Assembly: GCA_023436825.1 (NCBI GenBank)
Contig: JAEZHS010000512.1
Location: 1-10,361, forward strand
Length of the DNA: 10,361 nt
DNA from: Pseudomonadota bacterium
Lineage (GTDB): Bacteria; Pseudomonadota; Alphaproteobacteria; Reyranellales; Reyranellaceae
Reading direction: 5' to 3'
Position 1 is the stretch's first letter, and every line of letters begins with the position of its first letter. The notes under the pieces were generated by a model. It saw only the letters and a program-made list of their open reading frames with translations, did not search any database and was not told where the DNA came from. The position numbers and the translations under genes were made by a program. This document shows, one piece after another, positions 1 through 6,852 of this stretch.

Positions 1-2281
1 TGGGCTGCAGCTTCAGCGCCTCGTTGCAGTCGGCGATCGCCCTGGCATAGTCCTGGCCCAGCATGGCGCGTGACAGGCAACGGTTGTTGTAGGCGGCGGT
101 GATCCTGGGATCGAGCTTCAGCACGTCGTCGTAGTCGGCGATCGCCTTGTCGTACTGGCGCAGGCCGAAATGGGCGACGCCGCGATTGAGATAGAACATG
201 GCCTCGCGCGGCCTCAGCTTGATCGCCAGGTCGAGATCCGCCACCGCCTTGGCGTACTCGCCGAGCGAATTGTAGAGCACGGCCTGGTTGCCGTAGACGC
301 GCGCATTCTTGGGATCGAGCTTGATCGCCTGGCCGTAATCGCCGATGGCGCGGTCGGGCTCGCCCTGGAAGGCCAGGATCTGTGCGCGATAGAAGTAGGC
401 GGTGGCGCTGGTCGGCGCGAGCTTGATCGCCTCGTCGATGTCGGCCATGGCGCGCGCGTACTCGCGCTTCAGGGCATAGGCGAAGGCGCGGTGAATGTAG
501 GCGTTGACGTTGTCGGGGCTGAGCTGCAGCGCCGAGTCGAAGTCGGCCAGCGCCTGGTCGATCTTGTCGACATAGGTCAGCGCCATGCCGCGGTTGATGA
601 AGGCGATCGGATCCTTCGGGTCGATCTTGATCGCCTCGGTGTAGTCGGCGATGGCGTGCTGGAAGTCGTCGACCGCGTGATAGGCCGTGCCGCGCTCGAA
701 GTACGCGAAGGCCAGGCCGGGCGCCAGCTTGATGGCCTCGTCGAGATCGCTCACCGCCTGCTTGAGGTCGCCTTTCTTCAGGTTGGCGGCTCCGCGCCCC
801 AGGTAGGCCCGCGGCTCCTTGGGATTGATCCGCATGGTCATGTTGAAGTCGTTGAGCGCGGCCTCGTAGTCCTGCTTGTCGATCAGCGCCATGCCGCGCT
901 GGTAGTAGGCGTGGCCCACCTGGTCGGCTGTCTTGGCGAGTTCAGGGTCCTTGCCGCGCTCGGCCTGGTTGACGAGACGCAGGAGGTCCGAGGTCTGCAC
1001 GCCTTGGCGGATCGCCTCGCTGAAATCGGCGAGTGCGGCGTCGGTTTCTCCGCGCTGGCGCAAGGTGATGCCGCGGTTGATCAGCGCGTTCACTTCCTTC
1101 GGGTTGAGCTCCAACGCTTTGGTGAAGTCGTTGATCGCCGCCTCGTACTGTCCCTTCTTGGTGTAGTAGAGGATGCCGCGGTTGACGTAGGGCGTCGGAT
1201 CCTTCGGCGTGAGCTTGATCGCCTCGCTGTAGTCCTCCAGCGCCTTGTCCGATTCACCGATGCGATGATAGGCGATGCCGCGCTGAAGATGAGCGAAGGC
1301 CTGTCCCGGCGACAGCCGGATCGACTCGCTGAAGTCGGCGATCGCCTTGTGCAGCTCGTCCTTGGCCAGGTAGGCGGCGCCGCGGCCGACATAGCCCGAG
1401 GCGTCGACGGGATTGAGGCGGATGGTCTCGCTGAAATCGGCGATGGCCTTGTCGTACTGTAGCTTGTCGTAATAGGCGAGCCCGCGCTGGAAGTGGATGA
1501 AGGCCGCCTGCAGCGCGAGGTTGTTCTGATCCTGGTGCCGCGTCGAGAGCTGGCTGGTGATGGCGTCGGGGACCAGGCCCTGCCGGATCGGCTCGATCTT
1601 CGGCGGCAGGCACTTGATGCCGTCGGTGAAATCGGTGATCGCCCTGTCGATGTCGCCCTTGCGCTTGTAGACGATGCCGCGGTTGGCCCAGGCGGAGACC
1701 TCGCACGGTTTGATCTTGAGCGCCGCCGTCAGGTCGGCGATGGCGCCCTCGTTGTTGTCCTTCCGGAGATAGAGCACGACGCCGCGGTTGATCAACGGAT
1801 AGGTCTCGCGCGGCGCCAGACGGATGGCGTCGCTGTAGTCCAGGATGGCGCGGTCGGCCTCGCCGATCGTCTGATAGATGACGCCGCGCTGGGTGTAGTA
1901 GTAGGGATTCAGCGGCGAGCCGAGGATCAGCTCGTTGTAGAGACGGATCGCAGACTTGTAGTCGTCCTTCGACCGCACGTCGCTGCCCGGCCCGCTTTCC
2001 GACAGTCCGCGATTGAGATAGGCGAGCGCCAGGTCGCCGGGGGCGAGCTTGCCGTCCTTGATCGCCTCGCCGCATGCGGCGACCTTCGTCTGTGCGTTCG
2101 CGCCGGTAAGCCCCTTGCAGACATCGAAGGGGTTCGGCTCGGCCGCCTTGGCTTGCGGTTGGGCCTGCGGCTGCGCCGGCTTCTGTTGGCCGACTGCGGG
2201 CACGGACGCGCATACGCCGACCCAACCGATGGCGCCTGCGCAAGCAACCGCCCGCACGACCCTACCCAAGCAACCCCGCAT
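1..2281 (-). CDS. Exported TPR-repeat protein, C-terminus beyond the window
   Basis: This open frame reads leftward from ATG at 2281-2279 to the window edge, with 760 complete codons and no stop. The start is supported by a GAGGAAGG ribosome binding site at 2291-2284. Residues 1-29 form an arginine-containing hydrophobic signal-like segment with likely cleavage near SVPA/VGQ. I see no lipobox, so a periplasmic location is inferred. A Pro/Gln/Ala-rich linker follows (about 32-47), then a short N-terminal segment with Cys55 and Cys70, a layout I associate with exported alphaproteobacterial TPR proteins. From about residue 85 there are roughly 18 TPR units of 34 residues, typically with NRG/QRG in helix A and an AI.DY.EAIKL.P signature in helix B. 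TPRs mediate protein-protein contacts. No catalytic domain is visible, so the partner and role are unknown. The gene diverges from the Bug gene. The repeats form a higher-order repeat (see findings). Confidence 0.93.
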   Translation of the reverse strand, partial: MRGCLGRVVRAVACAGAIGWVGVCASVPAVGQQKPAQPQAQPQAKAAEPNPFDVCKGLTGANAQTKVAACGEAIKDGKLAPGDLALAYLNRGLSESGPGSDVRSKDDYKSAIRLYNELILGSPLNPYYYTQRGVIYQTIGEADRAILDYSDAIRLAPRETYPLINRGVVLYLRKDNNEGAIADLTAALKIKPCEVSAWANRGIVYKRKGDIDRAITDFTDGIKCLPPKIEPIRQGLVPDAITSQLSTRHQDQNNLALQAAFIHFQRGLAYYDKLQYDKAIADFSETIRLNPVDASGYVGRGAAYLAKDELHKAIADFSESIRLSPGQAFAHLQRGIAYHRIGESDKALEDYSEAIKLTPKDPTPYVNRGILYYTKKGQYEAAINDFTKALELNPKEVNALINRGITLRQRGETDAALADFSEAIRQGVQTSDLLRLVNQAERGKDPELAKTADQVGHAYYQRGMALIDKQDYEAALNDFNMTMRINPKEPRAYLGRGAANLKKGDLKQAVSDLDEAIKLAPGLAFAYFERGTAYHAVDDFQHAIADYTEAIKIDPKDPIAFINRGMALTYVDKIDQALADFDSALQLSPDNVNAYIHRAFAYALKREYARAMADIDEAIKLAPTSATAYFYRAQILAFQGEPDRAIGDYGQAIKLDPKNARVYGNQAVLYNSLGEYAKAVADLDLAIKLRPREAMFYLNRGVAHFGLRQYDKAIADYDDVLKLDPRITAAYNNRCLSRAMLGQDYARAIADCNEALKLQP

Positions 2282-2283
2282 CG

Positions 2284-2291
2284 CCTTCCTC
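2284..2291 (-). promoter_or_regulatory. Ribosome binding site of the TPR gene
   Basis: On the minus strand this reads GAGGAAGG. Its GAGG core lies six bases before the ATG at 2281. It decides the start of a gene whose other end is outside the window. Confidence 0.75.
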
Positions 2292-2414
2292 GCACCTGCC
2301 CCGCGTGCCGGCTCCCACAGCCGTTCCGCAGTACGGCGTCAAAGTGACAAGATTTTACGGCTTTTCAAGCGACGCGAAGGCGCAAGGCGCCGTTTTCCGC
2401 GAAAGCCGTCGACG

Positions 2415-2442
2415 GCGTGAATCCTGTTTGGCACTTTCACGC
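2415..2442. repeat. Inverted repeat GCGTGAA-N14-TTCACGC upstream of the Bug gene
   Basis: The left arm is GCGTGAA at 2415-2421 and the right arm is TTCACGC at 2436-2442. The arms match perfectly over 7 bp around a 14-base spacer. Arm centres are 21 bp apart, about two helical turns, which would suit a dimeric regulator. Equally, it could fold as a 5'-leader hairpin just before the ribosome binding site at 2451. No cognate regulator gene is in the window, so the function is inferred. Confidence 0.4.
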
Positions 2443-2450
2443 GTCCTAAA

Positions 2451-2456
2451 GGGAGG
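2451..2456 (+). promoter_or_regulatory. Ribosome binding site deciding a GTG start for the Bug gene
   Basis: GGGAGG lies seven bases before GTG at 2464. The frame is open upstream to at least 2305, but only the 2464 start places a twin-arginine signal peptide at the N-terminus, so the site resolves the start. Confidence 0.8.
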
Positions 2457-2463
2457 AAACAAA

Positions 2464-3453
2464 GTGAAAAGTGCAAAGAGTTGTGTAAGCCGGCGCGCCG
2501 TACTTGCCGGATTGGGCGGCGCGCTGGCGGCGCCTGCCGTCGTGTCGGCCCAGGGGACCTATCCCAACAAGACGGTGCGCTACATCAATCCGTTCCCGGC
2601 CGGCGGTGCAACCGACACTCTGTCCCGCATCTTCTGCGCCAAGATGGCGGAGATCAGCGGCCAGCAGTGGGTCGTCGAGAACAAGGGCGGCTCGGGCGGC
2701 AATGTCGGCATGGATGCGTTGGCCCAGTCGCCGGCCGATGGGTACACGCTGGGACTGGGCGGCATCGCCAGCCACGCGATCGCTCCCAGCCTGTACGCGA
2801 AGTTGCCCTTCAAGGTGCCGGACGACTTCACATTCGTCTCGACGATCTGGCAGCTGCCCAACATGCTGGTCGTCAACCTCGACCTGCCGGCGAAGAGCGT
2901 GGCGGAGCTGATCGCGCTCCTCAAGGCGAACCCGGGCAAGTATTCCTATGCCTCGGCCGGCAACGGCACGACGCTGCATCTGTCGGGCGAGCTCTTCAAG
3001 GTGATGGCCAAGGTCGACATGGTGCACGTGCCCTATCGCGGCCCGGCGCCGGCGATGCAGGACCTGCTGGCCGGTCAGGTCAACATGATCTTCGACAACA
3101 TTCCTGGCGCGCTTGCCCAGTTGCGGGCGGGCAAGGTGCGTGCCCTTGGCGTCACGTCGAAGGAGCGCACCCCGGTGGTGCCCGACGTGCCGGCGATCTC
3201 CGAGACCCTGCCGGGCTTCGACATCAATTCGTGGACCACCCTCACCGGACCGGCCAAGCTGCCGCCCGATGTCGTCGCGCGGCTGTCGGAGCTGTCGAAA
3301 AAGGCCCTCGAGAGCGAAGACATCAAGGCCAAGTTCATCGACCTCGCAGCGACGGCGATCTGGCGCTCGCCCGCCGATACGCTGGCGTATCGCAACTCGG
3401 AGGAAGCGCGGCTCGCGCCGATCATCAAGGCGTCGGGCGCGCGGGTCGATTAG
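2464..3453 (+). CDS. Bug/TctC-family tripartite tricarboxylate transporter substrate-binding protein
   Basis: This is a periplasmic solute receptor that would bind a small, usually carboxylated, compound for a TctA/TctB-type secondary transporter. The protein has 329 residues, normal for the family, from a GTG start with a strong ribosome binding site. Residues 1-29 are a Tat-type signal: SRRAVL with Arg10-Arg11, a hydrophobic core, and probable cleavage after VSA (27-29). Mature-protein family hallmarks are PFPAGGATD (43-51), the VENKGGSGGNVG stretch near 72-83, the ADGYTL loop, HVPYRG (188-193), and then the LLAGQV and VPDVPAI blocks. The ligand cannot be deduced; Bug proteins bind diverse carboxylates, amides and vitamins. 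No membrane components (TctA/TctB) occur in the window, so it is an orphan receptor here. It is followed after 83 bp by the ThDP enzyme on the same strand, probably cotranscribed, which suggests a keto- or hydroxy-acid substrate (inference). Confidence 0.93.
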   Translation: MKSAKSCVSRRAVLAGLGGALAAPAVVSAQGTYPNKTVRYINPFPAGGATDTLSRIFCAKMAEISGQQWVVENKGGSGGNVGMDALAQSPADGYTLGLGGIASHAIAPSLYAKLPFKVPDDFTFVSTIWQLPNMLVVNLDLPAKSVAELIALLKANPGKYSYASAGNGTTLHLSGELFKVMAKVDMVHVPYRGPAPAMQDLLAGQVNMIFDNIPGALAQLRAGKVRALGVTSKERTPVVPDVPAISETLPGFDINSWTTLTGPAKLPPDVVARLSELSKKALESEDIKAKFIDLAATAIWRSPADTLAYRNSEEARLAPIIKASGARVD

Positions 3454-3508
3454 ACGAACGCCATTACTTTCGATTGGAGCAGGGCGAATATTTTCCGGAT
3501 TTCCGCCG

Positions 3509-3533
3509 GTCGAGCAAAAAGAATAGGCTCGGC
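3509..3533 (+). promoter_or_regulatory. Hairpin in the translation-initiation region of the ThDP gene
   Basis: Bases 3509-3515 (GTCGAGC) pair with 3527-3533 (GCTCGGC) over seven pairs, one of them G-U, around an 11-base A-rich loop. The stem ends three bases before the ATG at 3537. The loop holds the only weakly Shine-Dalgarno-like bases (AAGAATAG). This could modulate initiation of the second gene of the pair. No U-tract follows, so it is not an intrinsic terminator. Confidence 0.35.
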
Positions 3534-3536
3534 GGC

Positions 3537-5189
3537 ATGAACACACCGACAGCCGCCCCGCTCACCACCGCCCAAGCCGTCGTGTCGATGCTCGAAGTGA
3601 ACGGCATCGACACGATCTTCTGTCTGCCCGGCGTGCAGAACGATCCGTTCTTCGACGCCCTGTACGACCGCACTAACGCCATCAGGCCGATCCATGCGCG
3701 CCACGAGCAGGCCTGCGCCTACATGGCGCTCGGCTACGCCATGGCGACAGGATCGCCGTCGGCCTACGTCGTCGTCCCGGGGCCGGGCTTCCTCAACACC
3801 ACGGCGGCGCTCTCGACGGCGTACGCGGCGAACGCGCCGGTGCTGGCGCTGACTGGCCAGATCCAGCAGGCAATGATCGGCCGCAATCTCGGCCTGCTGC
3901 ACGAGCTGCCCGACCAGCTCGCGATCATGCGCGGGCTCACCAAGTGGGCCGATCGCATCACCTCGCCGGCCGCCGCGCCCGGCCTGGTCAACGAAGCCTT
4001 CCGCCGCCTGCTGTCCGGACGGCGCCGCCCGGTGGCGCTGGAATGCGCGATGGACACCTGGGCGCGCAAGGCGCCGGTCGAGCTGATCGCGACGCCGGCG
4101 AAGGCGGACCCCTGCCCTGTCGACGAGGAAGCGGTCGAGCGCGCCGCCAAGCTTCTGGGCAGCGCGCAGAAGCCGATGATCGTGGTCGGCGGCGGCGCGC
4201 AGGACGCGGGCGAGTATATCGCGCGCATCGCGGAGATGCTCGACGCGCCGGTCATGACCGGCCGCATGGGCCAGGGCGTGATCGACGGCCGCCATCGTCT
4301 CTCTGTCACCATGCCCGCCGGCTACCTGTTCTGGGGCGAGGCCGACGTGGTCCTGGCCGTGGGCACGCGCCTGCAGCCGCAGCAGCAGAACTGGGGGCTC
4401 GACGACAAGCTGAAAGTCATCCGCGTCGACATCGACGGCGAGGAACTCGACCGCCAGCGCCGGCCGGAGATCGGCATCATCGGCGACGCCGCGGCGACGA
4501 TGAAGGCGCTGGCCGATCGGCTCGGCAAGCATGCGGCCAAGCCCAACGGCCGCGCCGAGCATGTGGCCGAGATCAAGGCCCGCGCCAACAAGGCGGTGCG
4601 CGACAAGCTCGCGCCGCAGGTCGCCTACCTCGAGGCTATCCGCAAGGCTTTGCCTGAGGACGGCATCCTGGTCGATGAGCTCACGCAGATGGGCTACGTC
4701 GCGCGCCTGGCCTGGCCGACCTACAAGCCGCGCACCTTCCTGTCGACCGGCTACCAGGGCACCCTGGGCTGGGGCTACGCTACGTCGCTCGGCGTCAAGG
4801 TCGCCAAGCCCGACACGCCGGTCGTGTCGATCAACGGTGACGGCGGGTTCATGTTCACCGCCATGGAGATGGCGACGGCGGCGCAGCATGGCATCGGCGT
4901 GGTCGCCGTCGTGTTCAGCGACGGCGCCTACGGCAACGTGAAGCGCATCCAGCAGATGTCGTTCAACAACCGCACGATCGCGAGCGACCTGCGCAATCCC
5001 GACTTCATCAAGCTGGGCGAAAGCTTCGGTCTCCACGCCGAGCGCGTGAAATCGCCCGAGGAGCTGAGCACGGCGATCTCGCGCGGTATCGCCCGCGGTG
5101 GGCCCGTGCTGATCGACTGCCCGGTCGGCGAGCTGCCAGACCCATGGTCGATCGTGCAGGTGCCGAGGAACCGGCCTGCGAAGGCTTAG
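3537..5189 (+). CDS. Thiamine-diphosphate-dependent enzyme (acetolactate synthase-like fold), substrate unknown
   Basis: The protein has 550 residues with the three-domain layout of the pyruvate oxidase/acetolactate synthase/decarboxylase group: N-terminal pyrimidine-binding domain (about 10-175), central Rossmann-like domain (about 195-325) and C-terminal pyrophosphate-binding domain (about 390-535). Glu57 in RHEQ is the expected cofactor-activating glutamate. Gly434-Asp435-Gly436 to Asn467 is the Mg/ThDP pyrophosphate motif. The ATG at 3537 gives the usual N-terminus; the same frame is open upstream across the Bug gene, but that part is antisense-like noise. True acetolactate synthase landmarks are missing: the RFDDR block reads GTRLQPQQQ and the substrate-channel segment reads LLHELPDQ (120-127). 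It is therefore probably a decarboxylase, carboligase or lyase acting on a 2-keto acid or acyl compound. No small regulatory subunit is nearby. It lies downstream of the Bug gene and converges on the enolase-superfamily gene. Confidence 0.9.
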   Translation: MNTPTAAPLTTAQAVVSMLEVNGIDTIFCLPGVQNDPFFDALYDRTNAIRPIHARHEQACAYMALGYAMATGSPSAYVVVPGPGFLNTTAALSTAYAANAPVLALTGQIQQAMIGRNLGLLHELPDQLAIMRGLTKWADRITSPAAAPGLVNEAFRRLLSGRRRPVALECAMDTWARKAPVELIATPAKADPCPVDEEAVERAAKLLGSAQKPMIVVGGGAQDAGEYIARIAEMLDAPVMTGRMGQGVIDGRHRLSVTMPAGYLFWGEADVVLAVGTRLQPQQQNWGLDDKLKVIRVDIDGEELDRQRRPEIGIIGDAAATMKALADRLGKHAAKPNGRAEHVAEIKARANKAVRDKLAPQVAYLEAIRKALPEDGILVDELTQMGYVARLAWPTYKPRTFLSTGYQGTLGWGYATSLGVKVAKPDTPVVSINGDGGFMFTAMEMATAAQHGIGVVAVVFSDGAYGNVKRIQQMSFNNRTIASDLRNPDFIKLGESFGLHAERVKSPEELSTAISRGIARGGPVLIDCPVGELPDPWSIVQVPRNRPAKA

Positions 5190-5221
5190 CTGGGCGCGCG
5201 CCACTCCAGGTCCGCGCTGCG
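5190..5221. other. Short convergent intergenic region with a GGCGCGCGCC palindrome
   Basis: Only 32 bp separate the stops of the ThDP gene (plus) and the enolase-superfamily gene (minus). Bases 5193-5202 are a perfect 10-bp palindrome. No stem followed by a T-run is present in either direction, so no intrinsic terminator is recognisable. Termination may be Rho-dependent or may read into the opposing gene. Confidence 0.5.
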
Positions 5222-6316
5222 CTACCCACCATAGGTCTTCAGCACGTCCGGATCGGGATCGCGTCCCAGGCCCGGTCCGGTCGGCACCACGAAGCCGCCG
5301 TCGACCGGCGTCACAAGCTCACCGTAGAGGCTCGCTTCGAGGTCGAGGTGGTAGCGCTCGATCATGCCGCCCGGCCCGCCGTGCGCGGCCAGCAGATGAA
5401 GCGTGGCGAGGAAGCCCGGGCCGAAATACGGCGAGTGCGGCATCAGTGTCACGCCGGCCGCATCGGCGAGGTTGGCGACCTTCAGGAACTCGGTCACGCC
5501 ACCCACCTTGGTGACGCTGGGCTGGGCGTAGTCGACGGCGCCGGCGGCGAACATGTCGCGGAACTGGAACGAGGTGCAGTTGTTCTCGCCCGCCGCCATG
5601 GGCACGCCCGTGCCTTCGCGCAGGCGGGCGATGGCGGCGAAATCCTCGGGCGGGAAGATCGGCTCTTCCAGCCAGTGCAGGTCGTACTGGCGCAGCTTCA
5701 GGGTCATGTGCCGTGCCTGCTCGGGCGTCCACGGGCAGTTGGTGTCGACCATGATGGCGACGTCGTCGCCCGCCGCCAGCCGCGCCGCCTTGACCTCGGG
5801 TTCCTCGGTCTCGTGCAGCTTGACGTGGCGGTACCCTTCGTCGACAGCCAGCTTGGTGCGCGCCGCGACCTTCTCGGGGTCGCGGTACTTCAACAGGCTG
5901 GCATAGGCCGGCAGCTTGTCGCGACCCGCACCGCCCAGCAGCCGATGCAGCGGCAGGTCGGCCGCCTTGCCGGCGATGTCCCACAGCGCGATGTCGAGGC
6001 CCGACAGGGCGAAGATCGTGATGCCGTAGCGGCCGAACAGGTGCAGCTTCTGCTGCAGGTCGTAGGACAGCCTGGCGATGTCGCGCGCATCCTGGCCGAT
6101 CGCGATGGGCGCGATCATGTTGTGCACGGCGGCGCGCACGGCGTCGGTGCAGGCGTAGCAAAAGGCCTCGCCCCAGCCGACGATGCCGCTGTCGGTCTCG
6201 ACCCGCACCAGCAGGATGTTGTTGGTCGTCCAGGTGCGCAGGCCTTCACCCTTGTGACTGCCGCCGAAAGTGTACGGCACCTTCACCGAATGCGTGTCGA
6301 TACGCGCGATCTTCAC
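5222..6316 (-). CDS. Mandelate racemase/muconate lactonizing enzyme family protein (enolase superfamily)
   Basis: The protein has 364 residues from a GTG start at 6316, with a GGGGAGGA ribosome binding site at 6328-6321. Enolase-superfamily enzymes remove the proton alpha to a carboxylate, giving dehydration, racemisation or cycloisomerisation of hydroxy or sugar acids. An N-terminal capping domain (about 1-125) precedes the barrel. The Mg2+ ligands are clear: Asp191 (VDTN), Glu217 (WLEEP) and Glu244 (AGEN), spaced as in mandelate racemase. His294 (MPHSP) sits where the family's His general base lies. Two positions are unusual: the second-strand KxK motif reads Lys166-Leu-His168, and the Asp partner of the His is Ser267 (QPSVTKVGG). 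The substrate is therefore not assignable; an acid-sugar or hydroxy-acid dehydratase is likely. It is translationally coupled to the upstream CYTH gene by a 4-base overlap. Confidence 0.9.
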   Translation of the reverse strand: MKIARIDTHSVKVPYTFGGSHKGEGLRTWTTNNILLVRVETDSGIVGWGEAFCYACTDAVRAAVHNMIAPIAIGQDARDIARLSYDLQQKLHLFGRYGITIFALSGLDIALWDIAGKAADLPLHRLLGGAGRDKLPAYASLLKYRDPEKVAARTKLAVDEGYRHVKLHETEEPEVKAARLAAGDDVAIMVDTNCPWTPEQARHMTLKLRQYDLHWLEEPIFPPEDFAAIARLREGTGVPMAAGENNCTSFQFRDMFAAGAVDYAQPSVTKVGGVTEFLKVANLADAAGVTLMPHSPYFGPGFLATLHLLAAHGGPGGMIERYHLDLEASLYGELVTPVDGGFVVPTGPGLGRDPDPDVLKTYGG

Positions 6317-6852
6317 TCGATCCTCCCCTTGCTCTTGATGTCGGCCAGAAGCTTCTCGGCATGCGCCTGGTCGGCCAGCCGCTTGGAGGCGAAACGCGGA
6401 TCGCCGGCCGGCGCAGTCGCCAGCAGATAGCTCGCGAGGATCGGCGGCAGCGGCGGCGGCTCGGTCTGCTCCTCCGGCATCTCCACCTCGGCCTGCGTGA
6501 AGTAGGTGCGGTCGTCGTCGGTCTTGAAGAAATCGACGTCCCAGTGGAAGGGACCGTCGGTCCAGGAGTAGCGCAGTTTCTGCAAGGTCTCGCGGCGTTG
6601 CGACCACAGCCGCTCGAAATCGACCGCGCTGATCTCGGTCTCGATCTCGACGACCTGGCCGTCGACCGGCCGCTTGTAGGTGAAGACATGGCGGATCGCG
6701 CCACCCTCCTCGACTGAGCGGATGCGCATGCCCGAGACGTCGAGATACGCCTGGCGCAAGAAGCTTCTGGTCACGCCAGGGCGCGCGGCCAGGCGCGGCT
6801 CCAGGTCGCCATCGTCCCTCAGGACAAACTTTCGTTCGTTCTCGATCGGCAT
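6313..6852 (-). CDS. CYTH-domain protein (triphosphate tunnel metalloenzyme family)
   Basis: The protein has 179 residues. CYTH proteins bind triphosphorylated ligands and divalent metal inside an eight-stranded beta tunnel. Members include inorganic triphosphatase, thiamine triphosphatase and class IV adenylate cyclase. The signature EXEXK is present as Glu4, Glu6 and Lys8 right at the N-terminus, which fixes the ATG at 6852. Other expected tunnel residues are visible: Arg43 and Arg45, Lys60, Glu69/Glu71/Glu73, Arg94, Asp105/Asp107, and Glu122 and Glu124. The domain therefore looks catalytically intact. Inorganic triphosphatase is the commonest activity among simple bacterial members, but the sequence does not decide it. 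There is no CHAD domain. A helical C-terminal tail (about 140-179) follows. The last codons (Lys-Gly-Arg-Ile-Glu-stop) contain the ribosome binding site of the next gene, and TGA overlaps its GTG start. Confidence 0.88.
   Translation of the reverse strand: MPIENERKFVLRDDGDLEPRLAARPGVTRSFLRQAYLDVSGMRIRSVEEGGAIRHVFTYKRPVDGQVVEIETEISAVDFERLWSQRRETLQKLRYSWTDGPFHWDVDFFKTDDDRTYFTQAEVEMPEEQTEPPPLPPILASYLLATAPAGDPRFASKRLADQAHAEKLLADIKSKGRIE
6321..6328 (-). promoter_or_regulatory. Ribosome binding site inside the CYTH gene for the coupled downstream gene
   Basis: The minus strand reads GGGGAGGA, with the GGAGG core five bases before GTG at 6316. It is embedded in the final codons of the CYTH gene, so the two genes must be on one mRNA. 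It also settles the GTG start, because the same frame stays open upstream to about 6607. Confidence 0.75.

Larger units (their letters stand above)
2282..2463. promoter_or_regulatory. Divergent intergenic region between the TPR and Bug genes
   Basis: This 182-bp segment separates two divergent genes and should carry both promoters. Bases 2341-2370 form an A/T-rich island in otherwise G+C-rich DNA. On the minus strand it contains TAAAAT (2357-2352), a possible -10 for the TPR gene, but no convincing -35 lies at the right distance. On the plus strand GTGACA (2344-2349) resembles a -35, again without a good -10 partner. A short hairpin, GGCGC-AAG-GCGCC, lies at 2379-2391. A longer inverted repeat at 2415-2442 is listed separately. 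No small gene is apparent. Exact promoters cannot be fixed by eye. Confidence 0.5.

Noticed and set aside
170..2347. Two long plus-strand open frames (430 and 284 codons) opposite the TPR gene, with repeat-like Val/Asp/Leu/Arg-rich products.
   Set aside because: They are the antisense image of the TPR gene. The repeats copy the same stop-free complementary codons, so long open frames are expected. The minus frame has recognisable TPRs, a signal peptide and a ribosome binding site.
2429..2443. TGGCAC resembling the -24 half of a sigma-54 promoter.
   Set aside because: The -12 half is missing. The bases at the required spacing read CGCG, and the nearest GC is one base out of register.
2481..3536. 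Upstream extension of the ThDP frame across the Bug gene (would give about 900 codons).
   Set aside because: The added residues are Arg/Gly-rich and match no family. The Bug protein is clearly encoded in another frame there, and the ThDP fold begins normally at ATG 3537.
3450..5204. A 584-codon minus-strand open frame opposite the ThDP gene.
   Set aside because: The composition is Arg/His/Asp-rich with no recognisable domain; it mirrors a strongly supported plus-strand enzyme in G+C-rich DNA.
5190..5221. Bidirectional intrinsic terminator between convergent genes.
   Set aside because: The palindrome has no loop and no adjoining T-run on either strand.
5144..6430. A 428-codon plus-strand frame opposite the enolase-superfamily gene.
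   Set aside because: It has no family signature. The opposite strand carries the full metal-ligand set and a ribosome binding site.
6314..6852. CYTH protein as class IV adenylate cyclase.
   Set aside because: The tunnel residues are shared by phosphatase and cyclase members, and nothing in the sequence singles out cyclase activity, so only the family is assigned.
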